NCBI RefSeq assembly: GCF_040869045.1
Contig: NC_090320.1
Coordinates: 254,820,978-254,884,977 of the forward strand
Direction: 5' to 3'
Length of the DNA stretch: 64,000 bases
From: Eurosta solidaginis
Lineage: Eukaryota > Arthropoda > Insecta > Diptera > Tephritidae
Position 1 is the first letter of the stretch, and every line of letters begins with the position of its first letter. This document shows, piece after piece, positions 43,883-55,269 of the stretch. The notes under the pieces were generated by a model. It was not told the origin of the DNA. It searched no databases and was given only the letters and a program-made list of their open reading frames with translations. The position numbers and the translations under genes are program-made.

Positions 43883-44803
43883 TAATGAAATTTACGCAAT
43901 TGTATACAATATTACCGGCTGCTCACAAATGGGTCATTACAACCAAAGGCGGTTGAAATTGTTTGGGATGGAAACAACGATTAATTATAATTAATGCTCA
44001 CGTCTACCGATTGGGACATTTTCGTTGAGTTTCCAATGAAAATCGCAAGTTTCAGGTTCAACTGAACATGTTGTGGGATACCAGCTTCCCTGCAGTAGCA
44101 GAAGATTTAAGAAAGTCTACACCAGAACATGCAAACTTGAGAAGACTGAAAAACAATAAACATATATTTTTGTTGATCTCACCTTTCAACAAGTACTTCA
44201 TCGCCTTAACGAAAACGTTGCACTTGATAAATTGAAAATGTACGCGATATGCCTACAGACACATATACGTACATATGTTCATACAAAGGACGACATGTAG
44301 TATGAGTTACCTGAACACATTTGCTAAGAAAAAGCTCATTTGAGTGCTGTCAAAGCGTGCGATATTTGGAGAAATTTAAATTTTAATACAAATGTCGAAA
44401 TAAAAAGGACGTGCGTTTAAATCGACAGCAAGTTTCGAGTATACTCTAGAAAATAATTGCAAAGGAATGTGCACTGTAGTATTTGTGTGTGTGTATGTTA
44501 TGTTAATATGAGCACTGTTGTATAGCGTTAAGCCAAGTTTAAGCTCTTGACAATTGAATGCCAATAGGAGATTGACAAAAAAAAACCTGCATAATATAAC
44601 TGTTTTGAGAGGAGCGCATTCGAAATGGATTTAAAATACATTTGTCAGCGAAGACATTTTGGTGACAAAAAAAATAAAATTCATGAAATTTTGTCAAAAG
44701 TAGAAACCTTGGAATTTATACATTCACACAGGCATTTGATTGTAGTAGTGTGCAATATGATCGCATAAAAGCGCATTTGTTAAAGAGCGCCAAATTGAAT
44801 ATA
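43883..44803. other. No recognised gene
   Basis: About 920 bp. The minus frame 44376-44564 is AT-rich without likeness. GTGTGTGTGTATG at 44485 is a short dinucleotide run. Confidence 0.45.
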
Positions 44804-45852
44804 AAACAAGTAAGGACGGGACTGTCTTCGGCTGTGCCGAAGACTTCATACCTTTCATGAATCTTCTATGATATATTAGAATATTGTAACGAATTTACTT
44901 GCAAATCCTCTTATTTGCAATCCTCTGCTAAGTTCGAATCACTAAACTGTTGAATAAATAACTCCAATATTGAATAATGGAAAAATGGCCTTTATTAAAG
45001 TACTTCACAATACACTTATACTTTGCTACTCGCTGGCCTAATAACCAAAGTGATTGATAACTCAAATGAAACTCTACTATTGGCCGCCAGATCGCGTGCT
45101 TAATCAAACTGATTGATAGCTCAACTCAAACTGAATTACTTTTTACTCGCTTGCGCCACTTTTATAGTTTACGCTGCATACATCTAGGCTCTTCTATTTC
45201 CAGAACTTTCCAACTATTTCGAGTGTTTATAGTTCTCATATAGTTTCTACTTGTTTACAATTTTCTACTTTTCATCGTCTCTCAGATGTATGTGAGTTTG
45301 TAGTTTACAGTCTCTCGCACACACATAGGCGTATAAGTAAATGCATCTGTGTGTGACATCTCTCGGCTGCTCATATGTGTGTATACATGATTTGATTATT
45401 GACGTAAATACCGCTTACCATGGCCTTAGCATCGCCTTAGTGATGATATAGCTTAGTGATGCTAATATCCGTGACAATATATATGACCAAGTTTCACGTT
45501 TATACTTTCTAAATTGCGGCAGGAATGACCAAAATCGTCATATCTGAACGATCGGTTGTATGGGAGATATATGTTATAGTGGTCCGATCCTACCGGATCC
45601 GACAAATGTCTAATATAATACAAAAATACATCTTTGTGCCAAATTTCATTGAGATAACTCAAAATGAGGGACTAGTTTACATTCAAACAGACAGACGGAC
45701 GGACAGACGGACGGACGGACATAGCTATATCAACTCAGTTCGTCGCCCTGATTATTTCGGTATACTTACTAGTGAGTCTATCTTCTATATTTCTCAACGT
45801 TACAAACATCGGACCAAAGTTAATATACCATTTCAAGTTCATGAAAGGTATA
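44804..45852 (+). mobile_element. Family B element, copy B2, interrupted by solo LTR 3
   Basis: Left part 44804-44884: ACAAGTAAGGACGGGACT, the perfect hairpin (44824-44844) and CATACCTTTCATGAAT, then TTCTATGATATATTAGAAT. Right part 45477-45852: AGTTTCACG, CGATCGGTTGTATGGGAG, ACAGACAGACGGACGGAC (45688) and the terminal TTCATGAAAGGTATA. The uninterrupted equivalent of the break point is at 55391-55434. B2 lacks the multi-copy 152-bp array of B1. Confidence 0.8.
44885..45476 (-). mobile_element. Solo LTR, copy 3 (inserted in B2, ATAT TSD)
   Basis: Reverse orientation: the plus strand reads TGTAACGAATTTACTTGC ... TATCCGTGACA, flanked by ATAT at 44881-44884 and 45477-45480. Comparison with the empty site in the B copy at 55391 shows TATATTAxAAT[ATAT]AT before insertion, so boundaries and duplication are exact. 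The reverse-complemented TTTATTAAAGT (44991) corresponds to the polyadenylation region of copy 1. Confidence 0.9.
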
Positions 45853-46189
45853 AAGAGGTAAACGAAAGTTAAAGCATTTAATATAGTAAAACTGCCGCAA
45901 GGGAAGCTAAATAATTTCATAAAAACAAAATTTCAAAATGATTGTTGTAGGCATGTGTCGGACTTAAACTTATAGTCAATCGTAAATGGAAATGTTTTTG
46001 ATTTGGAGTGTGGTTACGGCTGCAACAGTCTCGGTACATTTGGGGCAGTGAACTCAACTGGAACAATTTTGTTCATAACATTGAAAATTGAAATTAAAGA
46101 TAGCTTTTTGTTGTTCAAGTCGAATTTCCTTTAGGTGAGTAATATACACCATTTTCAGCACAAGGATTAGGTCAGCCTAAACAAATCCC
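45853..46189. other. No recognised gene
   Basis: About 340 bp, AT-rich, nothing assignable. Confidence 0.4.
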
Positions 46190-48430
46190 TCTTTCTAGGA
46201 ACAAGTTTGCTTAGTCAGGAAAAACTACTTAAGCGGCTATTCATAACTTCAAGGAAAATATTGAAGAGGATAAATCCAAATGGAAGCGCATTGGTGTTTA
46301 GAAATTAAGCCAACTGTGTGTTTATTGACGTCTGAGAGGCTTTCGATAACACGTCAAGCTTTCGAACAAGCTTAGATTTGCAAGCATATATTCCCATTGA
46401 TTATTCGCTAGATCATATCCTTGATAAAGCGAAGAAAAATCTGTCTTGAGCTGGGAGATGGCTTCAAGGGTTGTATTTTCTACTCTCTTTTGGACCTTAG
46501 TCACAGATGACGTATTTCAATTACTGAAATCCAATGGATGTGACATATACATGAGTACAGAAACATACTAATATGCTTCATAGGGATACACCAGGAAACA
46601 ATATTCCATCGCATGCAACAAGCCTTGCGCATCATAGAAAGTTGGAGTGATGAAAGTATTGTCTATCAGTCCTAAAAAAAACTTTCTTATTGCCTTTTTT
46701 CCGAAGAATAAAAATTTCTATGCCAGAACTGTCGTTGGGTGGTACCAAAACACGATTTTAAATGGAAGCCAAAAACAATGGGTAACACCGAACTGAACCT
46801 TTACTGGAAATGCTCATTAAGATGTAACCTTGAAAAAACAAACAAAATACCACTTTATGGCTAAAAATAGGGGCTACCTCTCAAAGTGGTACACTGAAAA
46901 CGTAATACTGTTGTGAAGCCAATACGCTTCTTTAGTTTGGAGCCGAACACCCCACAAAGAATATCAATAACAAAGTTAGGCAAACTATATCAAATAATTT
47001 TTATTGGCATAAGGCTGCGATGACAACGTACCCTGCTGATACGCTTTGCGCTTTAATGGGTATACCTTTCTCCCTTATCCTAGAAGATAAATATAGAACA
47101 CATCCTGCTCTAAGGCGTCAGATTATCTCGGAGCTAAAGAGCGGAGTCATGGCATGACATATGCAAGTAATAAGAAAATTCGTATAAAATTCCATAATAC
47201 AACTACCTGATGCAATGCCCCTTAGTTTCATAATCCCGCGGAATTTTGTGGTGCCAATTTTAGTCAGAACTCCTTTGGAAACGGGATACATACACTGACT
47301 CTAATCAAGAGGTCTAGATCACGAATGGATCAAAATTTGATGCTCAAAAACGGGAGCTGTCATCTGTAGGCCGAACTTCGAGTAACTGATAACAGTGGAG
47401 TGCTACCACACTATTTTTCAGACAGAAATTCAAGCCATACAAGTTTTGTGGTTTAGAATAACGAAGAGGCTTAGCGTCAAAGAGTATACAGCATACTTAC
47501 ATAATTCCTTCTAAGCTAGTGGATAAATCCATTGGAATCCTAATTGTTCTGAGAACTAAAAACAAGGTTTTGTTAGGGAGAATTCCAGGATATCAGGGAC
47601 ACGGAGGTAATAAGCAGGCAGACTACCTATCCAAGTAGGGTTTTAAAGCAATATATTTGGTATAGAGAAGCGAAAGATTTCCGATAATAAGATATTGGAT
47701 GTCCAGAGCAAATATAGGCCAAATTACGTATACTCCCAAAAATTAGATTATCAGCTAACCACCAGTGGGTTAGGGGGCTTAGAATATACCCACGTCACGT
47801 ATGCCTGTCGTAAAAAGCGACTAAAATATCAAACTTATTCAAGAGGTTGTGTGGCGCAACCATTCCAAGGGATTGCCAGCGCAATATGCAGCTTCTTTAA
47901 ACCAATTGCCAACTTCACCTACCAGTGGCGAATGCTTTCTTTAACAGCCGAAGCTCTGGCGACTACAAATCATGGGTCTAGGGGGTGGGGAAAGAGATGG
48001 CCCCGAAGGTTCAATGTGGTCATATTAAATCGTTCCCGGAATGGTAGGGCTTGCACCTTAATGGTTCTTTTAACCGGAACGCACCGGCTGCGTGCGGCAA
48101 ATGACCTTCGACATCGATAACATTCCCCATGGCCTTCGGGGAATGTTCCTATCGCTACAACAATAATACCAGAGTATCAGTTAAACTATTTAATATAATC
48201 TGAGAAGACCTACGAATAACTGCGCACCATACAGGACTCTAAAGTCTACGATATCACCTACATATGTAAGCTAAATCTAACTGATCTGACATAAATCTGT
48301 CGCCCTTGTGACCTGGAGCATGAAATAACGGCCCATATCCTCTGCGAATGCGTAACACTACCGATGCAGAGTCTCTCTCGTCTAGGCTACATGACCTTTA
48401 GTCCGTGCGGCATATGGAGTTAAAAGTTTG
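46190..48430 (+). pseudogene. Decayed LOA/R1-like LINE ORF2 with RNase H
   Basis: Plus-strand words across three frames: VFIDV-EAFDN (motif A; stop in the middle, 46319-46350), LFWTLVTDDVFQLL (after the lost PQGG, 46480), MQQALRIIESW (46610), a KTFL..F / LGGTK stretch (46680-46750), ALMGIPFSLILEDKYR (47050), FQTEIQAIQ (RNase H, 47420), RIPGYQGHGGNKQADYLSK (47580-47637) and RPCDLEHEITAHILCEC (zinc-finger block, 48300-48350). Family E element E1 interrupts it at 47759-48174. Heavily mutated. The minus-strand frame 46322-46504 is a shadow. Confidence 0.7.
47759..48174 (+). mobile_element. SINE-like element, family E, copy E1
   Basis: Flanked by TATCAGCTAA (47749-47758) and TATCAGTTAA (48175-48184), a 10-bp duplication with one difference. 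Internal words: GGGGGCTTAGAATATACCC, CCTGTCGTAAAAAGCGAC, TTGTGTGGCGCAACC, GTTCAATGTGGTCATATT. Near the 3' end is a perfect 9-bp stem ACATTCCCC/GGGGAATGT (48120-48146), then CTACAACAATAATAC. The CTACAACAA tail matches the jockey-type LINE J1 at 39646. Fragments of the family occur at 21645, 36131 and 51030. The open frame 47695-48120 runs across the insertion edge and is accidental. Confidence 0.65.
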
Positions 48431-48511
48431 GAGAGAGGCATAAATGCATTAAAAGCATCCACAATAATGAGAAGTTAAGCACAACAGCTCAAATAAGGGA
48501 AATATAGTTTA

Positions 48512-48965
48512 ACACAAGCAATGAAGGTTAAGTTCGGGTGTAACCGAATATTACATACTCAGTTGAGAGCTATGGTGACAAGATAAGGGAAAATAACCAT
48601 GAAGGAAAATGAACCGAGGGTAACCCTGGAATGTGTTTGTGTGACATGTGTATCAAATGAAAGCTATTAAAGAGTATTTTATGAGGGAGTGGGCCATAGT
48701 TCTATAGGTTGTCACCTTTTCGAGATGTCGCCATAAACGTGGACCAGGGGTGACTCTATAATGTGTTTGTACGGTATGGGTATCAAATTAAAGGTATTAA
48801 TGAGGGTTTTAAAAGGGAGTGGGGATAGTTGTATATGTAAAGGCGTTTTACAGATATCGACCAAAATGTGGACCAGGGTGACCCAGAACATCATCTGTTG
48901 GATACCGCTAATTTGTTTATATATGTAATACCACGAACAGTATTCCCGCCAAGATTTCAAATAAA
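48512..48965 (+). mobile_element. Family C element, short copy C2
   Basis: Starts ACACAAGCAATGAAGGTTAA, then a GTTCGGGTGTAACCGAA hairpin and ATATTACATACTCAGTTGAG, the reverse of C1's right end. Only two to three minisatellite units follow (GGACCAGGGTGACTC at 48740 and 48870), against about 15 in C1. It ends near a CACGAACAGTATTCCCGCC word also present at 15318 in C1. The minus frame 48712-48993 is repeat-derived. Confidence 0.75.
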
Positions 48966-51000
48966 TGATTAAAAAAAAAAAACAAACAAACAAAAAATGT
49001 AAGTTTTTTTTATATCTTTATTGTCCTTAAACTTGAAAAGGTCTCTCAGACGTACGTTATCTTTCTAGGGTAATAAAATAACACTCTTATTTATATTTTG
49101 ATTTTTTTGGTAGTGAGTGGTAGTCTTTATGCAAAAAAAAGTCTCCTAACATCTTTGGTAGAAGTTCGCTATACCGTAGCATTAATCATTCGAAGTTCCG
49201 TTTTTCGAATACGAAGTCAAATATTCGTATAATCCCGCAAAATATGCATTAAAGTGTGAACGGATAAATGGAACTTGCAAGCAAACAAAAATAATAATAG
49301 ACAAACCCGTAAAAAAATACTTAGTAAAAAACTACAAAATAAACACAAATAGTTTAAAATCGCAAAACCATCGTTAAGCTGACAACAAATGTTGCCTAGA
49401 TCGATAATCGAAAAAAAAATTGCATAGTACAATGCAAGCAAATAATGCACACTGTAACAAAACCCTTGCTATGTGAATGTAGGAAGTAGCTATTTTCATT
49501 CTTCACAATTGAAAAGTTAGAATTTTTTAGCTCGTCATTGCTGACAATGCATGCAAAAGTATGAGTAAAATGTTCTGGTAAACAAAACAAACAAAAACTT
49601 AGAGCAGCTGTTGCCACTGCATCGATCTAAGGAGATATGAACAAAATTTACTTAATAGCATCACTAAAAAAATGATATAAGCTAACAAAAGAGATTTGGA
49701 TATATTCGCAGATATTTAAAAAAAAGAAACAAAAAAAAAACAAATATCGGTTTAAATTCTAAGCAATTTACCTTAAATACGGGTACGCTCTTCAATTCCA
49801 TGTTTATCCTTTCATAATGTGCTGCCTTTCTAAGCTGAAAATCTTGTTATCATAAGCAAAACAACTTTTGTTAGAAAAGCGTTCAGCGAAATCGTAGGCA
49901 TCTTAGATTGACATGAACTCAGTTCATAAATTTTCTCTTTAAATGCAGAAATTGGTTAAAAATTTTGGTGTAATTTGTAGTACCAGGCTCTAGAACAGGG
50001 ACTGTCAATACCTTTAGACGACTGTTGATCTAAATTGTTACAACCTTTGATATCTGCCCCTGTTTTTCTTGGTAGGCAAGTAGATACAATTCGCAGCCCA
50101 AAGCCATACGTGCAATCCTCCTGAATGCAAAGAGTGAGAGAGTAAGGGACAACCCGTAAATCAGCGAAAATAGAGATTAAATGTATTTCGAGAGCAACAT
50201 TTGTAAAAAGAGTGAAAATATAGACTTCTGGGCTGGTGAGTTTGATATTATTTAACTTAAGCCCCATTTATGTGAAATACAAAAAAATATGTTTGGGTAT
50301 CAAGGTGCGTTCTGGGTCAATTAACTATAAGTTGATGGTATAGATGCGGTGTATATATTGCTCCCACTCGGCTTTGTATGCAAATGCAAAAACGTTTCTG
50401 AAGAGAACACGATGACGTAAAAAGGGACAGTAGGCTAAGGTGAATCCTGCAATACGCCTGAATGGCAACAAGTTCGATTAATGTCAAATTAGCATGGCAG
50501 GGCTGACAACAGGGATGATACTCGCCTATTATTGAAACCAAACCCAAAGATTTAGGGATACAATACTTGAGTGGTGTAGGGGAATCAAAATCGATCGCAA
50601 ATGAAGCAATACCCACTTTGCTGGTATAATGGGCAGAAAACGGGCTTTAAAACAGAATAATGCAGGCAGGTTCAAGAAAATTTTTACACCAGACCAAAAT
50701 TTAACAATATTAAGACTCTCAAAGCTGCCTCTGCCTTTGGATGATTGTAAGGTATAGAATTAAGCTGCAACATTACCAATAAATGACGAGGAATCCATTG
50801 AGTTTACTATAGCACTAATTTTCCTGATATCCCGCCTTACAAAGTAGCTCTGAGGTTCGATGACATGCTATGCAATGCAAAAAATTTTCCGATTTATCCC
50901 TACTAAAACCAGGATAACTTCTGAAATGAAAATAATCGAGAAGAATAGTGTCCTCTGACCACCGCTGGGTTATCTGTTGATGTCGTGTTAACGACGAAGA
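48966..51000. other. No recognised gene over ~2 kb
   Basis: AT-rich, with A-runs at 48971-48982 and 49726-49741. Minus frames at 49217-49450, 49396-49617, 49956-50267 and 50317-50616 have ordinary to hydrophobic composition but no family likeness. 50317-50616 (99 codons) and 49956-50267 (103 codons) are the longest and are adjacent in different frames. I do not support them as genes. Confidence 0.45.
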
Positions 51001-51140
51001 CACTCTCCGAAGGTTTTGGCCTGTGCTGTTCGATGGTACTAGCTCGACCATCTCGAAAACGATTAATATGACCTTATTGAACCTTCTAGGCCATCCCTAT
51101 AAATGTTAGCTCCATGAAGAGCTTTGGCTTGGCTTAAATT
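51001..51140 (-). repeat. Family E fragment E2
   Basis: The minus strand reads GGCCTAGAAGGTTCAATAAGG then TCATATTAATCGTTTTCGAG and ATGGTCGAGCTAGTACC, matching 48000-48065 in E1. The frame 50815-51051 partly derives from it. Confidence 0.55.
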
Positions 51141-51837
51141 TGTATGATACATTCATATTCGTAACAATATTGCTTTACCGTTTGTGAGGTTGACAATCGG
51201 TTTGTGGAAGCTCTGAAGCTATGGAGCTTTGTACTGCGCTTATCAATCCCTTGAAGTCTAAAATTACAAAAGGGTTTTAAATGAAACTGACTGAAATTTG
51301 AACTAGATTATCTTATGCGGAAAAGCGAAGAATATGAAATTTAGGTAACAGAACTGTTGTGGAACTACCTGAATTATTGCTAGGCCTCAAGGTCCACGTG
51401 GTCCTCCTCCAAAGGTGGCGTATACTAGCAAGCTCACTCTTCAGGAGATACAAGGCTGAAGGCAAGGTGAGTCGATTTCTAACTTTCGCTGCCGAATTCT
51501 AGCACTGCAAACAAGAGAACTCAGATTTCTGGGTGTACAATTTTTCTACAGTATCGCAATGTTTGAAAAAGTAATTTTTTATTACTACTTAAATTCATCA
51601 GAGAAAGCAACTAGTTTATTGAGCACTACTAGGAAGTAATCTGGTTAGACGAGGCCACCCGTAACTCACTGAATGCATTTACAATGGACAAAACTGTCGC
51701 CGAGTGAAAGTGTAGAAAGGGTCCAAATACGACCTCTCAAGTTTGACTTACCTATTCTTTTCGTCGCTTACTGCTTCGTTCTTCTTCGCTTATTTTCGGT
51801 TTTTATTTCAACTTCCCTTTATAATATTAATATTTAC
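51141..51837. other. No recognised gene
   Basis: About 700 bp without supported frames. Confidence 0.4.
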
Positions 51838-52060
51838 TTTATCGGTTTGTGAACAAAAATTAATCGATTATTAATAAAAAGTTTTGGATTTGTTATCGAA
51901 AATTATCCGTTACTTATCAAAAATTTTATATATTTATCAAAAGATATAGAAATTGTCTCGCTTTTTTATCAAAAAGGTATCGATTACTTATCGGAATTTT
52001 TTCAATTTGTTATCTATAAAGAGCTGATAAAAAAGCAATAAGAAGCCAATGACTTGGCTA
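51838..52060. repeat. TTATCG-motif array, block 3
   Basis: TTTATCGGTTTG, AATCGATTATTAATAA, TTGTTATCGAAAATTATC, GTATCGATTACTTATCGGAA and similar words about every 20 bp over ~220 bp. Confidence 0.55.
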
Positions 52061-53043
52061 TAAGTAATCACCCGACAAGAAATAGTTTAAAGGGTTTCAG
52101 TAAATATTAAAATCTTAACAAACAAAGTTTACAAATGTTGATTGTAAATATTTCCAAGCATATTAACAGATATTCTGACGTGCAAGTTCATATGTTTATG
52201 CTATCATGTAAAAAAATGCACAAATTGTTGTTCGGCAATGTTGCAAATAGTAAATTCATGGAGCTTTAAAGTTACTTATGTAAATATTCCATCCAAACGA
52301 ATGCAAAATACTTCATCACAAAAGGAATCCAGCTCACATGTGCAAATATTATAGGCAGGAAACATGCGTATCTATATCGTACATGCAAATATGTATATCA
52401 CATCATAGAGAATAACATAAAACACATGACAAGTATGCGATGTCCTACGCTCCACATTGATGTGACCTCGCAGCACTCTCTCTCTGTTAAAATCCAAATA
52501 CTAAAACATAACTTTTATGAAATATGCGCAATTTTCAAATAAAATATTCCAAAAATTGACAGAGTTAGAAAATGCCTTTGCTTGTCGCATCACTTCGTTG
52601 GAAATGCCATTTGTATACAATATCAAGTAGAGAAGTGACATACAATCTAGTGAGTTTGTGGCTTGATATGTTAGTATGAATATGACAAGTCGCATGATAT
52701 CGAGTAGCAGATACATATACAATTGTAATGTATGAAATTTGATAGCAAACATCTACAAAACCTATAACTACAAAGCTGAGAAAATTTCTACTACCAAAAC
52801 CACAGCTGGGATTTCTTCAATATATTGACTACATGAGTGATACTCAGAATGGCTTACATATACTTTCTTGCATACTTTTTTATATGATTGTTAACATACT
52901 AGTAACATTTTAGTTAACAAATTTCTACTATCCACGTTGTAAACTTAAGTAAAAACTCTAAAATTTTTTTGATTAACCTGAAATATTTAGACAGCAGGCT
53001 AAGCAATGTATTGAGTGAACCAACAGAAGCTAGTGCTAGAATC
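52061..53043. other. No recognised gene
   Basis: About 980 bp. The minus frame 52501-52752 is hydrophobic and AT-biased with no likeness. Confidence 0.45.
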
Positions 53044-53052
53044 AATATGAGT

Positions 53053-53943
53053 TAGGTTAGGTTAGGTTAGGTGGTAGCTTCCCTGATAAGGATAGCTCAC
53101 TTGGACAACACGAAGTTCCGTTGTGATATTACATACACCAAAAATAACGATGACTTAGATCTAGCTACTTAGAGAATCGTTGGGCAGCAACAATAAAGCT
53201 CCGAATGATACCGATCTTAACTTGGGATAAATCCTCGGGAGATCCAAGTGAGTAGCGACCAAAATATTTTCGCATAGTTCTGGCAAAAGCTGGGCAATCA
53301 AGCTCAAAGTGATTTGGTTATTCAACCTCATCATCCTCCATACAGCTGCAGCAGGATACAATTTCCAGTATATTGAGACGTACCGCATGGATACCCATGG
53401 GATAGTGCCCTGTTAAACCCCAATGACCATTGATAGGTGAGCCTTAGTGAACCCAATTACTTCAGCAGACCTCGTGCCATCCACTTTCGGCCAGAAAGAT
53501 CTTGCTTCCCTACAAAACGTGGTGTCCGCCCAACGTTTGCTGAGCTGACTCGAGGCCCAGCAGCAGGAGGAGCAATCCAAAAATGGCCAGCGGGATCCCG
53601 AAATCCCTACAGGTATTTTCATCCGGTTCAGTTGTACCGATGCGGGCTAAGAGATCCGCTTGACAGTTACCCGGGTTATCACTATGGCCCGGGACCCAGA
53701 TAATCTTAATTGTAAAATAATTCGATGCAATCGCAAGCGAGGTCAGGCACTTCCAGACTACCCTCGATCGCACTGTAGTTGAGCTCAAGGCCTTGATAGC
53801 CGCTTGGCTATCAGAGTAGATGTTAAATTCCCTAACCGTAGTAGCACTGGATAGCATTCCATACACCGAATCCTTAATCGCAGCAACTTCCGCTTGGAAT
53901 ACACTGCAGTGATCAGCCAACTTAAACTTGCGGCTTAAATTTA
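53053..53943 (-). pseudogene. LOA/I-type LINE, 5'-truncated copy A2
   Basis: About 0.9 kb, strongly similar to 23205-24090 of A1. Encodes the end of RNase H (VFQAEVAAIKDSV, YSDSQAAIKAL, WVPGHSDNPGN) and the C-terminal region, now in two frames (53510-53947 and 53161-53622), so at least one frameshift. The 3' tail is (GTTAG)4 on the plus strand at 53051-53071. AATATGAGT flanks the copy at 53044-53052 and 53951-53959, with 7 bp of filler at the 5' junction. It reads TGG at the position of A1's TAG. Confidence 0.88.
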
Positions 53944-53959
53944 CCATCCGAATATGAGT

Positions 53960-54313
53960 ACGAAAGCTTATATGAAAACAAAAGGGATTACGATATCAGG
54001 AGCTCAGGAGGTCTTCTGACACATCCTTCTTCAAAGCTCTATATCTGATACTAGTTAAGTGGGATTGATGCATCACAATGTGCGCAGACTTCTAATACCC
54101 ACTCGATGCACTTCGATCGGATAAGTTAAATATCAAACCAATTTTTGACCATACCTTCCTTAAGTAGTAAGGAAGAGCATGAGCTTGTTAGGTGCACTGG
54201 CAAATAGTTAAAAACTAAAATACCGCGAAGTATGGTATAAACCAGCAACAAATGTAAAGTAAAGAAAGCGCAGATTACATTTGCGAAATTGTCTTAAAAA
54301 ATTTTGGCTATAT
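53960..54313. other. No recognised gene
   Basis: About 350 bp; no supported frame. Confidence 0.4.
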
Positions 54314-54318
54314 AGAGG

Positions 54319-54480
54319 GACGGCCACCGTTGTGTGATGGTAGCGTACTCCGCCTACCACACCGTGGGCCCTGGGTTCACACCCCGGGCAAGGCAACATC
54401 AAAATTTTATAAATAAGGTCTTCCAATTAGAATAAAATTTTTCTAAGCGGGGTCGGCCCTCGGCAGTGTTTGGCAAGCGT
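54319..54480 (+). mobile_element. tRNA-derived SINE, copy S6 (3' part missing)
   Basis: Well-preserved head: GCCACCGTTGTGTGATGGTA, GCGTACTCCGCC and CCTGGGTTCACACCCCGGGC. The body runs to GGCAGTGTTTGGCAAGCG, then stops at 54480. The 3' half with the CTCATCTGCC block and tail is absent, unlike the 5' truncation usual for target-primed insertion. Confidence 0.8.
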
Positions 54481-55069
54481 ATGTATAGAAAAGCAGGAAG
54501 TAAAAGTAAACGGAGCATTCATGTATGTATGAACTGAACATGCATTCATATTAGGGTGGGACGAATCAAATAAATTTTATTTTTTTTAAGGTGAAAATCT
54601 TTTACAGGACATCTAAAAATATATCCTATACAAATTTAAGTATTTTATTTTTACAGCTCAGAGGTACATTATCACCACTTGAGGTTTTTGATACGAAAGA
54701 TATGGGAAACAACATTCGATTTGAGGATGAATTTTAACATGGATTAAACCTGGAATCAAACCTAAATGAGTCTATTCAGCAAAAGGTCTTTTTAGATTTA
54801 TTAGACCATTAAAATTTCTATAAAAATATCTAAAAGCAGTGATTTAAGTACCAAGGATTGAGAATACCACACACGATTTTTATGGAAGTACTTAAGTCGC
54901 AAAGTACTTGTGGGGTAAAACATGTAAAAATCAGGTTAATGTCCGTAAAACTAACGCTTTTAAGTTAAAGTTGCCCAAGAGTTGATGATTAACTGCCACA
55001 CAGGTAATTTTACCAAAAAAAAATTATTGCAGGTTTTGGCTAGTTGTCGGTGAAAAACAATACCAACAA
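54481..55069. other. No recognised gene
   Basis: About 590 bp, AT-rich, nothing assignable. Confidence 0.4.
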
Positions 55070-55269
55070 GTTCTTGTTTTATCATCGGCTTATTATCAAG
55101 AGCGAATTATTATCCTTAAACCGATAAGTGAACGTTGACAAATCGATAATACGCCGCCAACAAACTAGATATACTCCCAATTCAATAACTTTTATACAGC
55201 TCATCAGTATAGAGAAAACGAGTCGAATATAACTAAGCAACTTTTCGACAAAAAGCGTTAACTTTTCGA
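55070..55269. repeat. TTATCG/CGATAA-motif array, block 4
   Basis: TTTATCATCGGCTTATTATC, ACCGATAAGTGAACG, ATCGATAATACG and CTTTTCGATAAAAC words. The array resumes at 56336 after the family B copies, so those landed inside it. Confidence 0.5.

Noticed and set aside
47695..48120. 141-codon open frame
   Set aside because: It starts in the decayed LINE and crosses the target-site duplication into family E; no coherent protein.
48966..50640. Minus-strand frames of 93-103 codons as host genes
   Set aside because: No family likeness, mixed frames, no splice or promoter evidence; left as unassigned sequence.
53051..53071. Interstitial telomere (TTAGG)n
   Set aside because: Only about four units, placed exactly at the 3' tail of a LINE; flies lack this telomere repeat. 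Kept as a finding about the tail, not as a telomere.
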